In this document: positions 55,544 through 64,000 of the stretch, piece by piece
Layout of the letters: each line of letters begins with the position of its first letter
How positions within the stretch are numbered: the stretch's first letter is position 1
DNA from: Pumilibacter intestinalis
Lineage (GTDB): Bacteria > Bacillota > Clostridia > Christensenellales > Pumilibacteraceae
Direction of reading: 5' to 3'
Length of the DNA: 64,000 nt
Assembly (NCBI RefSeq): GCF_943193005.1
Contig: NZ_CALPCH010000001.1
Coordinates: 62,001-126,000, forward strand
Notes under the pieces: model-generated
What the model saw: the letters and a program-made list of their open reading frames with translations, nothing else
The model's database searches: none
What the model was told of the DNA's origin: nothing
Made by a program: the position numbers and the translations under genes

Positions 55544-55912
55544 CTACAAATACGAGAGCAGTTCGGCGGCTTTATCCAAACTTTCCGCAGCTTCGGCTTT
55601 TTCCTTTTCGTCGGTTATTACTTTGTCGAACTTTTTTTCTATGTCCGTAAGCCTGTCGGTTAGTTCCGTTTCGCCTTTTGGGGTGAGATAATAGGCTATC
55701 GCCCGTCCGTCGCTTTGCTTGCGCCGCTTTTCTATGAGTCCGTCGCGTTCGCATTTGGCGGCAAGCAGAGCAAGGTTGGATTTCGCCATGCCCAAAATTT
55801 CCATGAGTTCGCGTGGCGGCAGGGGAGAACGACGCAAGCAAAACAGCATGCGCTCGCGTAAGCCGAAATTGCCGCGCTCCGAAGCGGTGGTTTTGCGCGT
55901 ATACAGCAACAA
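55544..55912 (-). CDS. MarR-family regulator (start uncertain, no ATG or GTG)
   Basis: At least 122 residues. A winged-helix domain of MarR type is clear: LPPRELMEILGMAKSNLALLAAKCERDGLIEKRRKQSDGRAIAYYLTPKGETELTDRLTDIEKKF, with the Asp/Arg wing. No ATG or GTG is available in frame. TTG at 55912 lacks a ribosome site. Upstream in frame, GGAGA (55952-55956) is correctly placed for ATA at 55942 or ATT at 55948, which would add ITELADKIID to the N-terminus. A short frame ending in TAA at 55939-55941 overlaps that ATA, as in coupled genes. Repeat clusters flank the gene. What it controls is unknown. Confidence 0.8.
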   Translation of the reverse strand: MLLYTRKTTASERGNFGLRERMLFCLRRSPLPPRELMEILGMAKSNLALLAAKCERDGLIEKRRKQSDGRAIAYYLTPKGETELTDRLTDIEKKFDKVITDEKEKAEAAESLDKAAELLSYL

Positions 55913-55938
55913 GTCTATTATTTTGTCGGCAAGCTCGG

Positions 55939-55974
55939 TTATGTGAATATTTCTCCGTAAATAATTTTTCTCAT
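55939..55974 (-). other. 11-codon leader frame upstream of the MarR gene
   Basis: ATG at 55974 encodes MRKIIYGEIFT and stops with TAA that overlaps the candidate ATA start by two bases (ATAA). It contains the GGAGA ribosome site. Whether it is translated is unknown. Confidence 0.3.
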
Positions 55975-56121
55975 GCGTGGGATTGCTTCGTCGCTAACGC
56001 TCCTCGCAATGACGGGGTGAAGTTTCTCACGGCCGGGATTGCTTCGTCGCTAACGCTCCTCGCAATGACGTTCGAGTTTCCCGTCATTGCGAGGGCACTT
56101 GTGCCCGCGGCAATCTCCTGC
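55971..56121. repeat. Repeat cluster H upstream of the MarR gene
   Basis: Two tandem right arms (ending near 56014 and 56069), then a left arm with core (GTCATTGCGAGGGC from 56083 to about 56121). The tandem arms are spaced by about 55 bp. Confidence 0.8.
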
Positions 56122-56182
56122 ATGGAACTTGTATGTAACTATCATTATATAGTATATGCGCGGATTTGTCAACTTTTCTCAT
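56084..56182 (-). other. Small open frame behind the CIRCE element
   Basis: 32 codons from ATG at 56182, with a good AAGGAG site 6 bp upstream, ending in TGA formed by a repeat arm. Its sequence shows no similarity I recognise. It lies just downstream of CIRCE on the same strand. It could be a remnant of a heat-shock gene cut by the repeat or a chance frame. Confidence 0.3.
56142..56172 (-). promoter_or_regulatory. Minus-strand promoter for the MarR gene
   Basis: TTGACA (56167-56172), about 17-bp spacer, TATAAT just downstream, directed to the MarR gene through repeat cluster H. Confidence 0.65.
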
Positions 56183-56216
56183 ATCTCCTTTTTATGGCAG
56201 TGTAAGCCCGAGAGTG

Positions 56217-56243
56217 TTAGCACTCGCATGGCTCAAGTGCTAA
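56217..56243. promoter_or_regulatory. CIRCE element (HrcA operator)
   Basis: TTAGCACTC, nine bases, AAGTGCTAA: the consensus is TTAGCACTC-N9-GAGTGCTAA, so 17 of 18 arm positions match with exact spacing. On the minus strand TATAAA (56244-56249) abuts it, as expected of a promoter overlapped by CIRCE. No groES, groEL, hrcA, grpE or dnaK gene lies nearby in the window. Confidence 0.88.
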
Positions 56244-56403
56244 TTTATATTTGAGATTTACCTAAAACAAATATTCGGCGGGTAAGAGCGCATGCCTGAA
56301 AACTGCCAAAAATACCCCCTTTTCGGGCGGTTTTAGGGTTTGCGCCCCTTTGCCGAAAGTTTTAGATGAGTGTAAAATAAATGTATTTCGGCGCGTCGCT
56401 ATA

Positions 56404-56432
56404 TTGACATTTTTGCGTAAATACTGTATTAT
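56404..56432 (+). promoter_or_regulatory. Promoter of the giant surface-protein gene
   Basis: TTGACA (56404-56409), 17-bp spacer, TATTAT (56427-56432), then AGAGAGG ribosome site at 56459-56465. The preceding 56244-56403 contains an imperfect hairpin (AAAACTGCC / GGCGGTTTT) and nothing else recognised. Confidence 0.8.
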
Positions 56433-56473
56433 TATAGTGACAAACCGTAAGTATACTCGAGAGAGGTTGAAAA

Positions 56474-59400
56474 ATGGCTATTTCCGATAAAGTAATAGAG
56501 CTGGAAACCAAAAAGAAAGGGCGTACCGCTTTGTTTATAGTGCTTATCGCGCTGCTTGCCGCCGCAAGCGCGGCGTTTGCCGTGCTGTGGGTAATAAAAG
56601 CTCCGGCGGTAGACCCTCCCGCGGTGGAACGCATAGTAATATCGGGCGGCGACCTTTGCCAATCGGGTACTACTCAAGACTCTCAACCCATGTACAAGGT
56701 TGCTCCGAGTTGCAAATATTCGGTAGTGTTCGATATGGAGATAAAGGCGGGCTTTTCTGCGCAAGACGTAAACGCGCTTATAAACGTAACCTCAGAGCCC
56801 TCCAAAGAAGCGTTGGTAAACGCCAAAATAAATTCGGTTAAAGTTATGCAGGCGGAGGAGGGCGTTTCCGAACGCGATATATACCGTTGCGAACTCGAGT
56901 TCACCGTAAATAAAGACGCAAAGAACGATTTCGATATTATAGTTACGAGCGAATACTCCAAAGACGTGGGCTTAAGGCTGCCGTGCAAGGTGGATACCGC
57001 CTCTTACGCCGAGCATTTCGACGTGGTTTCGCGCGACGGCGTGCGCGTGCTTTACGAGAGCAACAACTCCAAAAACTTTGTGTCGCTCGTAAAAGACCCC
57101 GCAAAATCGTCGGATACTCTCACCTATCTCAAAGTAGACGAAAAAAATCAGCTCGTGTATTACGTACAGGGCAATTCGGGCGCGAAAGGAAACGTGAACT
57201 ACCGTTTGGACTTAGAGCAACTCGGCGCGCTCGGCGAAAACGGTCAGTATGCCAAAGTGTATAACGGCGGCGACCAAAAGCTGGATATAATCAAAGTCGA
57301 AGCGGGCGCGGGAAGCGACTGGGAGTCGGCTCAATACACCGAAATGACCGAGAGCTTTTGGCGCACCGACTATCTGAATTTCAGAGATTTGAGCTACTGC
57401 CACAACGGCGTGGAGTTCAAAGCCGAGGGTGCGAACAACGGCAATCTCAGCTTTATCAAACTTACGGCAAACACCAAGCGCGACGGTGCGCCCGAGCTTG
57501 TGATAGTGCTCGAACTCGAATTCGTTTCGAGCGATACTTTGGATAAGATTACCGAAATAGTCGTTACCGACCCTTACACGGGAGAGGCTTTCGGCAAAGA
57601 CGACCCCGCCGTGATAAATTTGTATAGGGGGAAGCTCGTGGACGCGTCCGATTTGGCGTTCACTCTTTCCGACTGCATTTCGGTAAAGCGCGGCGGCAGA
57701 ATTGTTAAACCGAGCTGGGACACCGACGGCTTGAAGGGCACGTTAAGTTCGCCCAACAGCTTGTTTACCACCGACCCCAACGGGTACGGCATAGTTCTTA
57801 AAATCACCTCTTTATATGATACGGGCTCGTGCAAAGTGCAGGTGCGCGATACCGACCCCCGCGGTTTCAAGGCTTATAAGGATATCACCGTAAACCTTTT
57901 GGCGCACATAGAAAACGTGAGCATAGGCGGAAAGACCGCGCACATTATAGACACCACGTCCGACAAAGAGAATACTTTCAATTTGGATTTTACGCTCGCT
58001 CAAAACGTAAAATTCGCCGACGTTAAAAACAGCTTGAACGCCCAATTCAGCGTAATATATCCCGAGGGATTTGCGCCGCCCGCCGCGAACGCCACCGCCG
58101 CGCAGCGCGATAAAACTTTTGTGATAGACGGGCTCAAAAATTCCGCAATCACACCCGCGCTCACCGCAGGGCAAGCCGCCAACGCGTTTAAGGGCGGAGT
58201 AAAGATTAAAGTGGGCAAGAGCATTGCGAGCGGACAGTACGACTTTAAGTTTGTGCTTGCGTCGCAGGGGTTCAAAGACCACAAGAACGGCGTATATACG
58301 CCGCTTGAGAGAAAGGAAATAACGGTAACACTCAAAGTAACGCATATTGCGGGAAGCGTAGGCATTGCCCCCGAATTTGCGAAACTGTTTTCAAACGGAC
58401 TCCCCACAGGCTCGGACTTTGAGTGCGACGAACACACCGTGGTGGAATCTAATGATTACTCGGAGAGTAAGCCGTACGACGCCCTTCTCACAATAGGCGT
58501 GGGCACGGGCAAAGACGGTTACACCGCTTTTGCCATAAGCGATATGGTTGCGTTTTACACCAAAAACGATAAAGGCGAAGACGTGCGCGTTACCGAATCG
58601 GGCGATATTACGGGAAACCTCGGCGAACTCGGAGTAAACTCCACGCCCGCGCTTTCTCAGAGCGGCGCGGTTTCCGAGCGCAAATTCGTTGTGCCGAGCG
58701 AATACAAAGCCGACGTTTACGACGTGCGCCTTTCGCTCGGAGACGATACTTGCGTAATCCGCGTGGAATACAAAATGCCCGTTACGGGCGTGTCGCTCAA
58801 AAATCCGGACGCAAAGCGCGAAAACTATTATAACAGACCAGCAAGTGCGGATAATGCAATCGGCGACGGGTATATTTCGAGCACGGGAACGCAAGATGAG
58901 CTTAAAATAAGTTCGGGTAACTTGCAGATAACCAACGCGAACCAAGTAAAACGCTTTGACCTTCTCAATTTCGATATTGCGGTTTTGCGTGCGGATACCG
59001 CCAAAATTCTTCTCCCCAAAAAATTCATAGACGGTGACTGGCACTACTTTTTGCCGGATACGGACTTAAACAAAGCGGATAAAAGCAAAGCGATTTTCCG
59101 CGTGGGCTACGCGAGCATACTCAGCGGAAACAACATAACGATTTTGCGCGACTTGTACGAACTCACGTTCAGAGCTAACAAAGTAGACCCGTCTTTAACG
59201 GGAACGGAATACGAAAAAGACCAAATAGACTTTCAGCACGTGTTCTGCTATTACAGCTACGGAACGCAAGCGCAAATCACAAATGAAATAACCGACGTAA
59301 ATCCGCACGGCAACGTAATTCTTACAAACGGCAGAGATGTTGTGAGTTGGATTAACAAACAGTTTGTGGCTGTTGCGGAATGGAACTTTATTCGCAACAT

Positions 59401-62400
59401 AGACGACGTAAAAATTTTCGACAACGACGATTACGATAACGAGATTGATTATAATCGGGAAATGAATGTTTGGTCGAGTGCCGATTTCGGAGTTTATTAT
59501 TCCGGAATAATCAAATTCGGAAACTATTACGACGTTATTGTGGAAAAGTACGCAAGCAAACTCGAAAAATTCGCTTGCGGCGAGCTTGAAACCAAAATCG
59601 ACGGAAACGCAAATATAACTCGCAAAACCGCAACCGGCAATGTGTTTACGGCAAGTTGTCCTACGGGTAAAAGCGCGAGCGGCACAATTAAGTTTTCTTA
59701 CGGAAGCATAAGCAAATCCGTAAACATAAACGTATCCAATACCGCCGTAAAAGTGGAAAGCATAAAATTTTACTATACCAATCCCGAAATCGACACGCAG
59801 GCAAAAGAAATATCCGATTTGTCGCTTGTCATAGGCGGCGTGAACAGAATAGTTTTCTATTACCAAGTGGTATATGAGGAAAGAAAAGACACAGACAACA
59901 GGTTCGAGGTATTTTCGTTAAAGTATTCTTCTTTCGGCAACGGTATTGAGACTACGGCGGATTTGCCGTCCGATTTCAGCGTTCCGCCTTCGAGCAAGCC
60001 TCAAAAACACAAGCGTAGCGGAGAGATATCGTTTGAGCTGACCGACAAAGCGCAAACGGGCGATTACAAGTTCCGCATGGAAAATGCCGCCGGAAATATC
60101 GTAGCGGAAAGAAATTTGAGCATTACCGTGCCGATAATAGAAAAAGATTTCAAAGCTACGGGCGTTGACGGCGAAGGCAACAAGTGCGATATTTGGGCTT
60201 TTGAGAGTGCGGACATCGGAACCCAAAGCGTTGAAACGATAGGCTATGCTTTTGACAATGCGCCTAACGCAAACAACGAATATGACTTTGCATTTGTTTT
60301 CGGTAACGCGGATAAGCGCAATTTGACTTACGAGTTCGTAAATACGATAAACGGAGTAAACGCAACGTTTAACGGCGACGGTGCGGGGTGCGTAGGTTAT
60401 AGAATTGCGCTTACAAACAAGAGAATAAAAAAGCAACTGCTCACCGTTAAAGTTACCGAAACGTATAAAGAATATAACTCCGCAACAAATGAGTTCGAAA
60501 CGGTAACGCACGAATACTATTTCCACGCGTATATAAACGTAGACGTGCCCGTGACCGACCTTACGCTTACTATGCAGACGGGTACGGAAAGTGCGAAAAC
60601 TTACAACAACGGCGACTCGGTTACGTTTACCGCCGACGGTGTGAGCGGCAAAGTTATGTATAACCTCGGCGCGATAATAAACAACGGCGACTCCGACCGC
60701 GTGCCTGCGAACCCTGCGTTCAAGTTTGCGCTTGCCAACGCGGGCGCGGAAAATGCGTTTGCGCTCAGCGGCAACGGCAATATTCTCACCGTTGATTTGA
60801 ACGTGCTCAAGCCCCAAAGCGCAACGCTCAGCTTAACCGCGGGCAACAAAACAATAAGCATAACGCTTAGCACGCAAACAAACAAGCGGCTCATTAAATT
60901 TAAGAACGATAAATGGAATTCGGCTTTTGCCATTGCGGATAACAACGCCGTAACGGTGCTTGCGGGCATTTACGACGCGGGCAATCCGAGCAATGAAATA
61001 ACGGGCGAGGACGCGCGCATAGAATATTCGGTGAATATTTTGGGCGGTTCGCTTACCGTTACCCAAACCGAAAATAAGGGTACGTTTACCTTATCGGGCG
61101 CGTACGGATTGTTTACCGTAACCGCAACTTACACGTACGGAAACGAAACCGTTTCGGTTACGAGCGGCGTTATAACCGTGTCCGTTCCTCTCGGCGATAT
61201 CACCGTAAAGCAGGGCGAAAACGAAATAGACTATAACAGTGAGTTCACCGTGGTTAGCGGGCAGACGGCGGCGTTCGGCGCGTACCTGCCTTATACCGTG
61301 CCCGCCCTCGGAAATGTTACGAGCGGCATAACCGTAACGAGTTCGGATATAAGCGTTGCCGTGGCAATCGTGGATAACTCGGGCAATATTACGGTGCGCG
61401 CGCTCAAGTCGGGCAACGCGAACGTAAGCGTATCTTACGGCGACAAAACGCCCAAGGTTATAAAAATTCGCGTTACCGACGGACCGGAACTCGTGATTTC
61501 TGCGAACAAAACCGCGATTAACGCGTTCGATAGCTCTGCCGTGCTCACCGTAACGGCGGCGCAAGCGAGCGGCTACGATATGACCGTTTCTCTTCCCGCG
61601 GTAAGCGGCAACAACAGCGGACTGTTTGCGGTTGCTCGGGTAGGCGACGGCAACGAGTATACCGTTACTCTCGATAAGAGCAAAACCGCGGAGATAGCCG
61701 ACGCGCTTGCAAGCAACGCGCAGTTTGCGATTTCCACTACGGCAACCGTGCAAAATCTCGGCAATGCCGTGCTTGTATCCAACACGGTGTATTTCACTCT
61801 TACCGCGAGCGGCTACGAGCCTACGATAAGTTTGGAGCTTAACGGCAGTACCGCCGCAAGCAACAAGCTCGATAAGAAAAATCTCGGCAACTACAAGTTC
61901 AAAGTAAGCTCGCCCGAAGGATTTACGCCGAGCGTAGTGTTCTCGAGCGATGCTCTCGATATAAACAACGATACGGAGAGCGGCAAGGTAATAGGTTTCA
62001 AAGCGGGCTACAACAGCGCAAGCGGTACTGTTGGCGCAACCGTAACCGTGCTGGGAAAAACTTATACCGCAAGCTACGGTTTCGAATTTACCGAAGAGCA
62101 TGCGAATATAACGAGCACGCTTTATTACTCCTCTGATAGCGTAACCTCGGTGCAAGAACTTATAACCGAGAACGGAGAGGTTGATACAAGCAAGCTTTCT
62201 TCGGCGAACGGCGGCGTTAACATTGACTCGCCCAAATTCATCACCGTGGTGGTGGAATACACGAACGCGCCCTCCGCCGTGCTCGGCGCAACCAAAGACA
62301 ATTTCAGCATTGCCGCGAGCGCAAACGTAACCGCGCTTGGTAACGGCGATATCGTGAAGAAAAATAACAAGTATTTCTACGTTGCGCAGTTCTCTGCGAA

Positions 62401-64000
62401 TAAAACGGGCGAAGCGGTGTTTACGGCGTACACCTCGGCGATAGGCGGCGTGGCGTATAGCGCACAACCCGCAAGAGCGATAATCACGGCAACCGAGGCG
62501 GGATTTGCGTTGAGCTCCGCTCACGTATCGCTCGAGCCGGGCGCGAGCAAGACGGTTAGCGTTAGCAAAAACGCGAACTTTAGGGGCAACGTAGCTTATG
62601 AATGGCAGTTCTCCGACTCTAAAAACATTGTGACGGGTAGCGTTGCCGATACCGCGACGAATAACGACGCGTTCACTCTTACGGCGAACTACAACGTGAC
62701 CGACTCCGTGAGCGCAACGCTCACTCTTCAAGCAACGGTGACGGGCGGCGCATACGACGGCGTTGTTTATACTCTTTCCGTTCCCGTTACGGTGGATAGA
62801 TACGACGCGCCCGCAATAAGCGTAAAGCAAAGCACGGTGTGGCTCAAAAAAGGCGAAAGCCAAAACCTTAATGATTTGCTCGCAGTTTCCCGCGATTCGC
62901 GCGATACCAATCTTACGTATAAAGTTACGTTTACCGTGGGCGGCGTGGAAATAGCAGGCGGCGTATATTATGCGAACGCGACCGAAAACGTACCTTTGAG
63001 CTATTCGTACGAGATAACGGGCGGATATTTCAAGGGGCGCACGGGCAGTGCGAGAGAAGATATAAATATAATAGTAGCTCCCGATATTTCGTGGACTCAC
63101 GAGGGCGATTACGGTATTACGCAGATACAAACCGCCGATTTGAGCGTGACGGTTTCGCAGGGTGCTTTGGAAAGCGTAACTTACGTTTTGGATAATCCCG
63201 CGGCGGGCATAATCGCGAACGGCGTGTTTACTCCGAGCCGCGACTTTACGGGCACGGTAAAGGTTACCGCTATTGCAACGGTAAGCTATGCGGGCGCGAC
63301 AGGCGAGGCAATAGCTATAGAAAAGAACATTACGGTAAGCGAGAAACCCGCGCCCCAACTTGTGCTTAAGGGAACTGATAACAGCGGTTTCGAAGAAAAC
63401 GCCGATAAGACGGGCGGCACGCTTGAGTTTGAATTGAGTGGCGGCTATACCGCGGATTGCGCTTATTCCACGGTGGGCAACGGGCTCACGCTTAACAGTA
63501 ACGGAACGTATACTTATATAAAGGGTAAGGACGAACAAACGGTGAAAGTAATTATCACCGCCGTTATCAAAGAGGGCGAGGACAACAAGCCGTATGAAGG
63601 CACTGTGCTTGCTATAGAGGTTAGCATAACCGTTCCCGCCGACTCCAAACCCGAATTTGAGGAAGGTGCGCTTACGCTCGGCGTAAACTCGGGCGCGGGC
63701 ACTGCGGCAAACGCGCAAATCACGGGTAAACTTAATTTAACAGTTCCGAGCGGCATGGCGTTTATGCGCTACGAGTGCGACTCCGAGCTTCTCGCAATAG
63801 ACAACGCGGGCAACTGCGTAATCAAACCCGCGGCAACCGATACCGAGGTGAGCATTACCGTGCATTACGTGATAATCTCGGGCGCGTATGCGGGCACTGT
63901 GGAAAGCAAGGAATTTATCGTAACCGTGCGCGGACTCGGCGGCGCGGGAAAACCCGAGCTTAACGAAGCAAGCAAAACGATTGCGTTTGCGCCCGCGGGC
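56474..64000 (+). CDS. Giant membrane-anchored surface protein with Ig-like repeats (partial, C-terminus off the right edge)
   Basis: From ATG at 56474 the frame stays open to the window end: at least 2509 codons. An N-terminal KKKGR and one hydrophobic helix (about 18-40, TALFIVLIALLAAASAAFAVLW) form a signal anchor. The rest is beta-rich, Thr/Val/Asn-rich and lacks recognisable enzyme motifs. Domains resembling bacterial Ig-like (BIG2) units recur in the second half; for example one with ITVKQGENEIDYN, FTVVSGQTAAFG and GNITVRALKSGNANVSVSYG. Such proteins act as adhesins or envelope scaffolds. I saw no sortase or S-layer signal, which would lie past the edge. Function is inference. Confidence 0.85.
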   Translation, partial: MAISDKVIELETKKKGRTALFIVLIALLAAASAAFAVLWVIKAPAVDPPAVERIVISGGDLCQSGTTQDSQPMYKVAPSCKYSVVFDMEIKAGFSAQDVNALINVTSEPSKEALVNAKINSVKVMQAEEGVSERDIYRCELEFTVNKDAKNDFDIIVTSEYSKDVGLRLPCKVDTASYAEHFDVVSRDGVRVLYESNNSKNFVSLVKDPAKSSDTLTYLKVDEKNQLVYYVQGNSGAKGNVNYRLDLEQLGALGENGQYAKVYNGGDQKLDIIKVEAGAGSDWESAQYTEMTESFWRTDYLNFRDLSYCHNGVEFKAEGANNGNLSFIKLTANTKRDGAPELVIVLELEFVSSDTLDKITEIVVTDPYTGEAFGKDDPAVINLYRGKLVDASDLAFTLSDCISVKRGGRIVKPSWDTDGLKGTLSSPNSLFTTDPNGYGIVLKITSLYDTGSCKVQVRDTDPRGFKAYKDITVNLLAHIENVSIGGKTAHIIDTTSDKENTFNLDFTLAQNVKFADVKNSLNAQFSVIYPEGFAPPAANATAAQRDKTFVIDGLKNSAITPALTAGQAANAFKGGVKIKVGKSIASGQYDFKFVLASQGFKDHKNGVYTPLERKEITVTLKVTHIAGSVGIAPEFAKLFSNGLPTGSDFECDEHTVVESNDYSESKPYDALLTIGVGTGKDGYTAFAISDMVAFYTKNDKGEDVRVTESGDITGNLGELGVNSTPALSQSGAVSERKFVVPSEYKADVYDVRLSLGDDTCVIRVEYKMPVTGVSLKNPDAKRENYYNRPASADNAIGDGYISSTGTQDELKISSGNLQITNANQVKRFDLLNFDIAVLRADTAKILLPKKFIDGDWHYFLPDTDLNKADKSKAIFRVGYASILSGNNITILRDLYELTFRANKVDPSLTGTEYEKDQIDFQHVFCYYSYGTQAQITNEITDVNPHGNVILTNGRDVVSWINKQFVAVAEWNFIRNIDDVKIFDNDDYDNEIDYNREMNVWSSADFGVYYSGIIKFGNYYDVIVEKYASKLEKFACGELETKIDGNANITRKTATGNVFTASCPTGKSASGTIKFSYGSISKSVNINVSNTAVKVESIKFYYTNPEIDTQAKEISDLSLVIGGVNRIVFYYQVVYEERKDTDNRFEVFSLKYSSFGNGIETTADLPSDFSVPPSSKPQKHKRSGEISFELTDKAQTGDYKFRMENAAGNIVAERNLSITVPIIEKDFKATGVDGEGNKCDIWAFESADIGTQSVETIGYAFDNAPNANNEYDFAFVFGNADKRNLTYEFVNTINGVNATFNGDGAGCVGYRIALTNKRIKKQLLTVKVTETYKEYNSATNEFETVTHEYYFHAYINVDVPVTDLTLTMQTGTESAKTYNNGDSVTFTADGVSGKVMYNLGAIINNGDSDRVPANPAFKFALANAGAENAFALSGNGNILTVDLNVLKPQSATLSLTAGNKTISITLSTQTNKRLIKFKNDKWNSAFAIADNNAVTVLAGIYDAGNPSNEITGEDARIEYSVNILGGSLTVTQTENKGTFTLSGAYGLFTVTATYTYGNETVSVTSGVITVSVPLGDITVKQGENEIDYNSEFTVVSGQTAAFGAYLPYTVPALGNVTSGITVTSSDISVAVAIVDNSGNITVRALKSGNANVSVSYGDKTPKVIKIRVTDGPELVISANKTAINAFDSSAVLTVTAAQASGYDMTVSLPAVSGNNSGLFAVARVGDGNEYTVTLDKSKTAEIADALASNAQFAISTTATVQNLGNAVLVSNTVYFTLTASGYEPTISLELNGSTAASNKLDKKNLGNYKFKVSSPEGFTPSVVFSSDALDINNDTESGKVIGFKAGYNSASGTVGATVTVLGKTYTASYGFEFTEEHANITSTLYYSSDSVTSVQELITENGEVDTSKLSSANGGVNIDSPKFITVVVEYTNAPSAVLGATKDNFSIAASANVTALGNGDIVKKNNKYFYVAQFSANKTGEAVFTAYTSAIGGVAYSAQPARAIITATEAGFALSSAHVSLEPGASKTVSVSKNANFRGNVAYEWQFSDSKNIVTGSVADTATNNDAFTLTANYNVTDSVSATLTLQATVTGGAYDGVVYTLSVPVTVDRYDAPAISVKQSTVWLKKGESQNLNDLLAVSRDSRDTNLTYKVTFTVGGVEIAGGVYYANATENVPLSYSYEITGGYFKGRTGSAREDINIIVAPDISWTHEGDYGITQIQTADLSVTVSQGALESVTYVLDNPAAGIIANGVFTPSRDFTGTVKVTAIATVSYAGATGEAIAIEKNITVSEKPAPQLVLKGTDNSGFEENADKTGGTLEFELSGGYTADCAYSTVGNGLTLNSNGTYTYIKGKDEQTVKVIITAVIKEGEDNKPYEGTVLAIEVSITVPADSKPEFEEGALTLGVNSGAGTAANAQITGKLNLTVPSGMAFMRYECDSELLAIDNAGNCVIKPAATDTEVSITVHYVIISGAYAGTVESKEFIVTVRGLGGAGKPELNEASKTIAFAPAG

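Noticed and set aside
56281-56360. Terminator or riboswitch between CIRCE and the giant gene
   Set aside because: Only a weak hairpin with a 20-base loop and no U run was found.
61091-63718. 875-codon minus-strand frame at the right end
   Set aside because: It mirrors the giant plus-strand frame, has low-complexity Arg/Tyr/His-rich sequence and no ribosome site; the plus-strand protein has Ig-like units and a signal anchor.

Overview
The window looks like chromosomal DNA of an uncultured anaerobic Bacillota of the Clostridia type (possibly a gut lineage). The evidence is strong AGGAGG-like ribosome sites, textbook TTGACA-N17-TATAAT promoters, lipoprotein-anchored sugar ABC transport with no dedicated ATPase, a DnaD/DnaI-like primosome pair, a SpoIIQ-like M23 protein, a UPF0237/UPF0210 pair and a CIRCE element. 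Base composition is roughly even, with heavy use of the AUA isoleucine codon. The taxonomic placement is inference. No rRNA, tRNA, CRISPR array, transposase or prophage gene was seen.

Layout. 1-16850 is a carbohydrate-use region: a divergent HTH regulator (cut by the left edge), a GH2 glycosidase, two sugar ABC permeases, a TIM-barrel lipoprotein, a solute-binding lipoprotein and a 1228-residue multidomain lipoprotein. After a terminator and a repeat come an ADP-ribosylglycohydrolase-fold protein, an SGNH hydrolase, a trehalase-like glycosidase and a GH3 glycosidase. 16983-20085 is an ABC exporter pair. 20169-30000 holds pheA, secA, gdhA, an MscS channel, an XRE/DUF975 divergent module with palindromic operators, and the DnaD/DnaI-like genes. 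29746-43462 holds sbcDC, a small membrane protein, UPF0237, UPF0210, pepF, a membrane lipoprotein, typA, dnaB and a DUF308 protein. 43613-55912 holds an M23 protein, guaA, leuA, a MATE transporter, an M18 aminopeptidase, asnS, asnA, cysS, cysE and a MarR regulator. From 56474 to the right edge runs one open frame of at least 2509 codons, a membrane-anchored giant surface protein with Ig-like repeats.

How the parts fit. The first 16.9 kb reads as capture, import and breakdown of glycans or glycosides. Two genes in it (a permease and the large lipoprotein) carry nine-G tracts at which either a one-base loss or a one-base gain meets a stop within about ten codons, so the locus may be switched on and off by slippage.

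Across the window, eight intergenic clusters carry a family of about 113-bp inverted-repeat elements (ends GTCATTGCGAG...CTCGCAATGAC), in both orientations, sometimes in tandem (131-bp and 50-bp periods). They sit between gene pairs that would be expected to be contiguous. The most unusual regulatory spot is 55913-56473, where a near-perfect CIRCE element stands without any recognisable chaperone gene between a MarR gene and the giant surface-protein gene.
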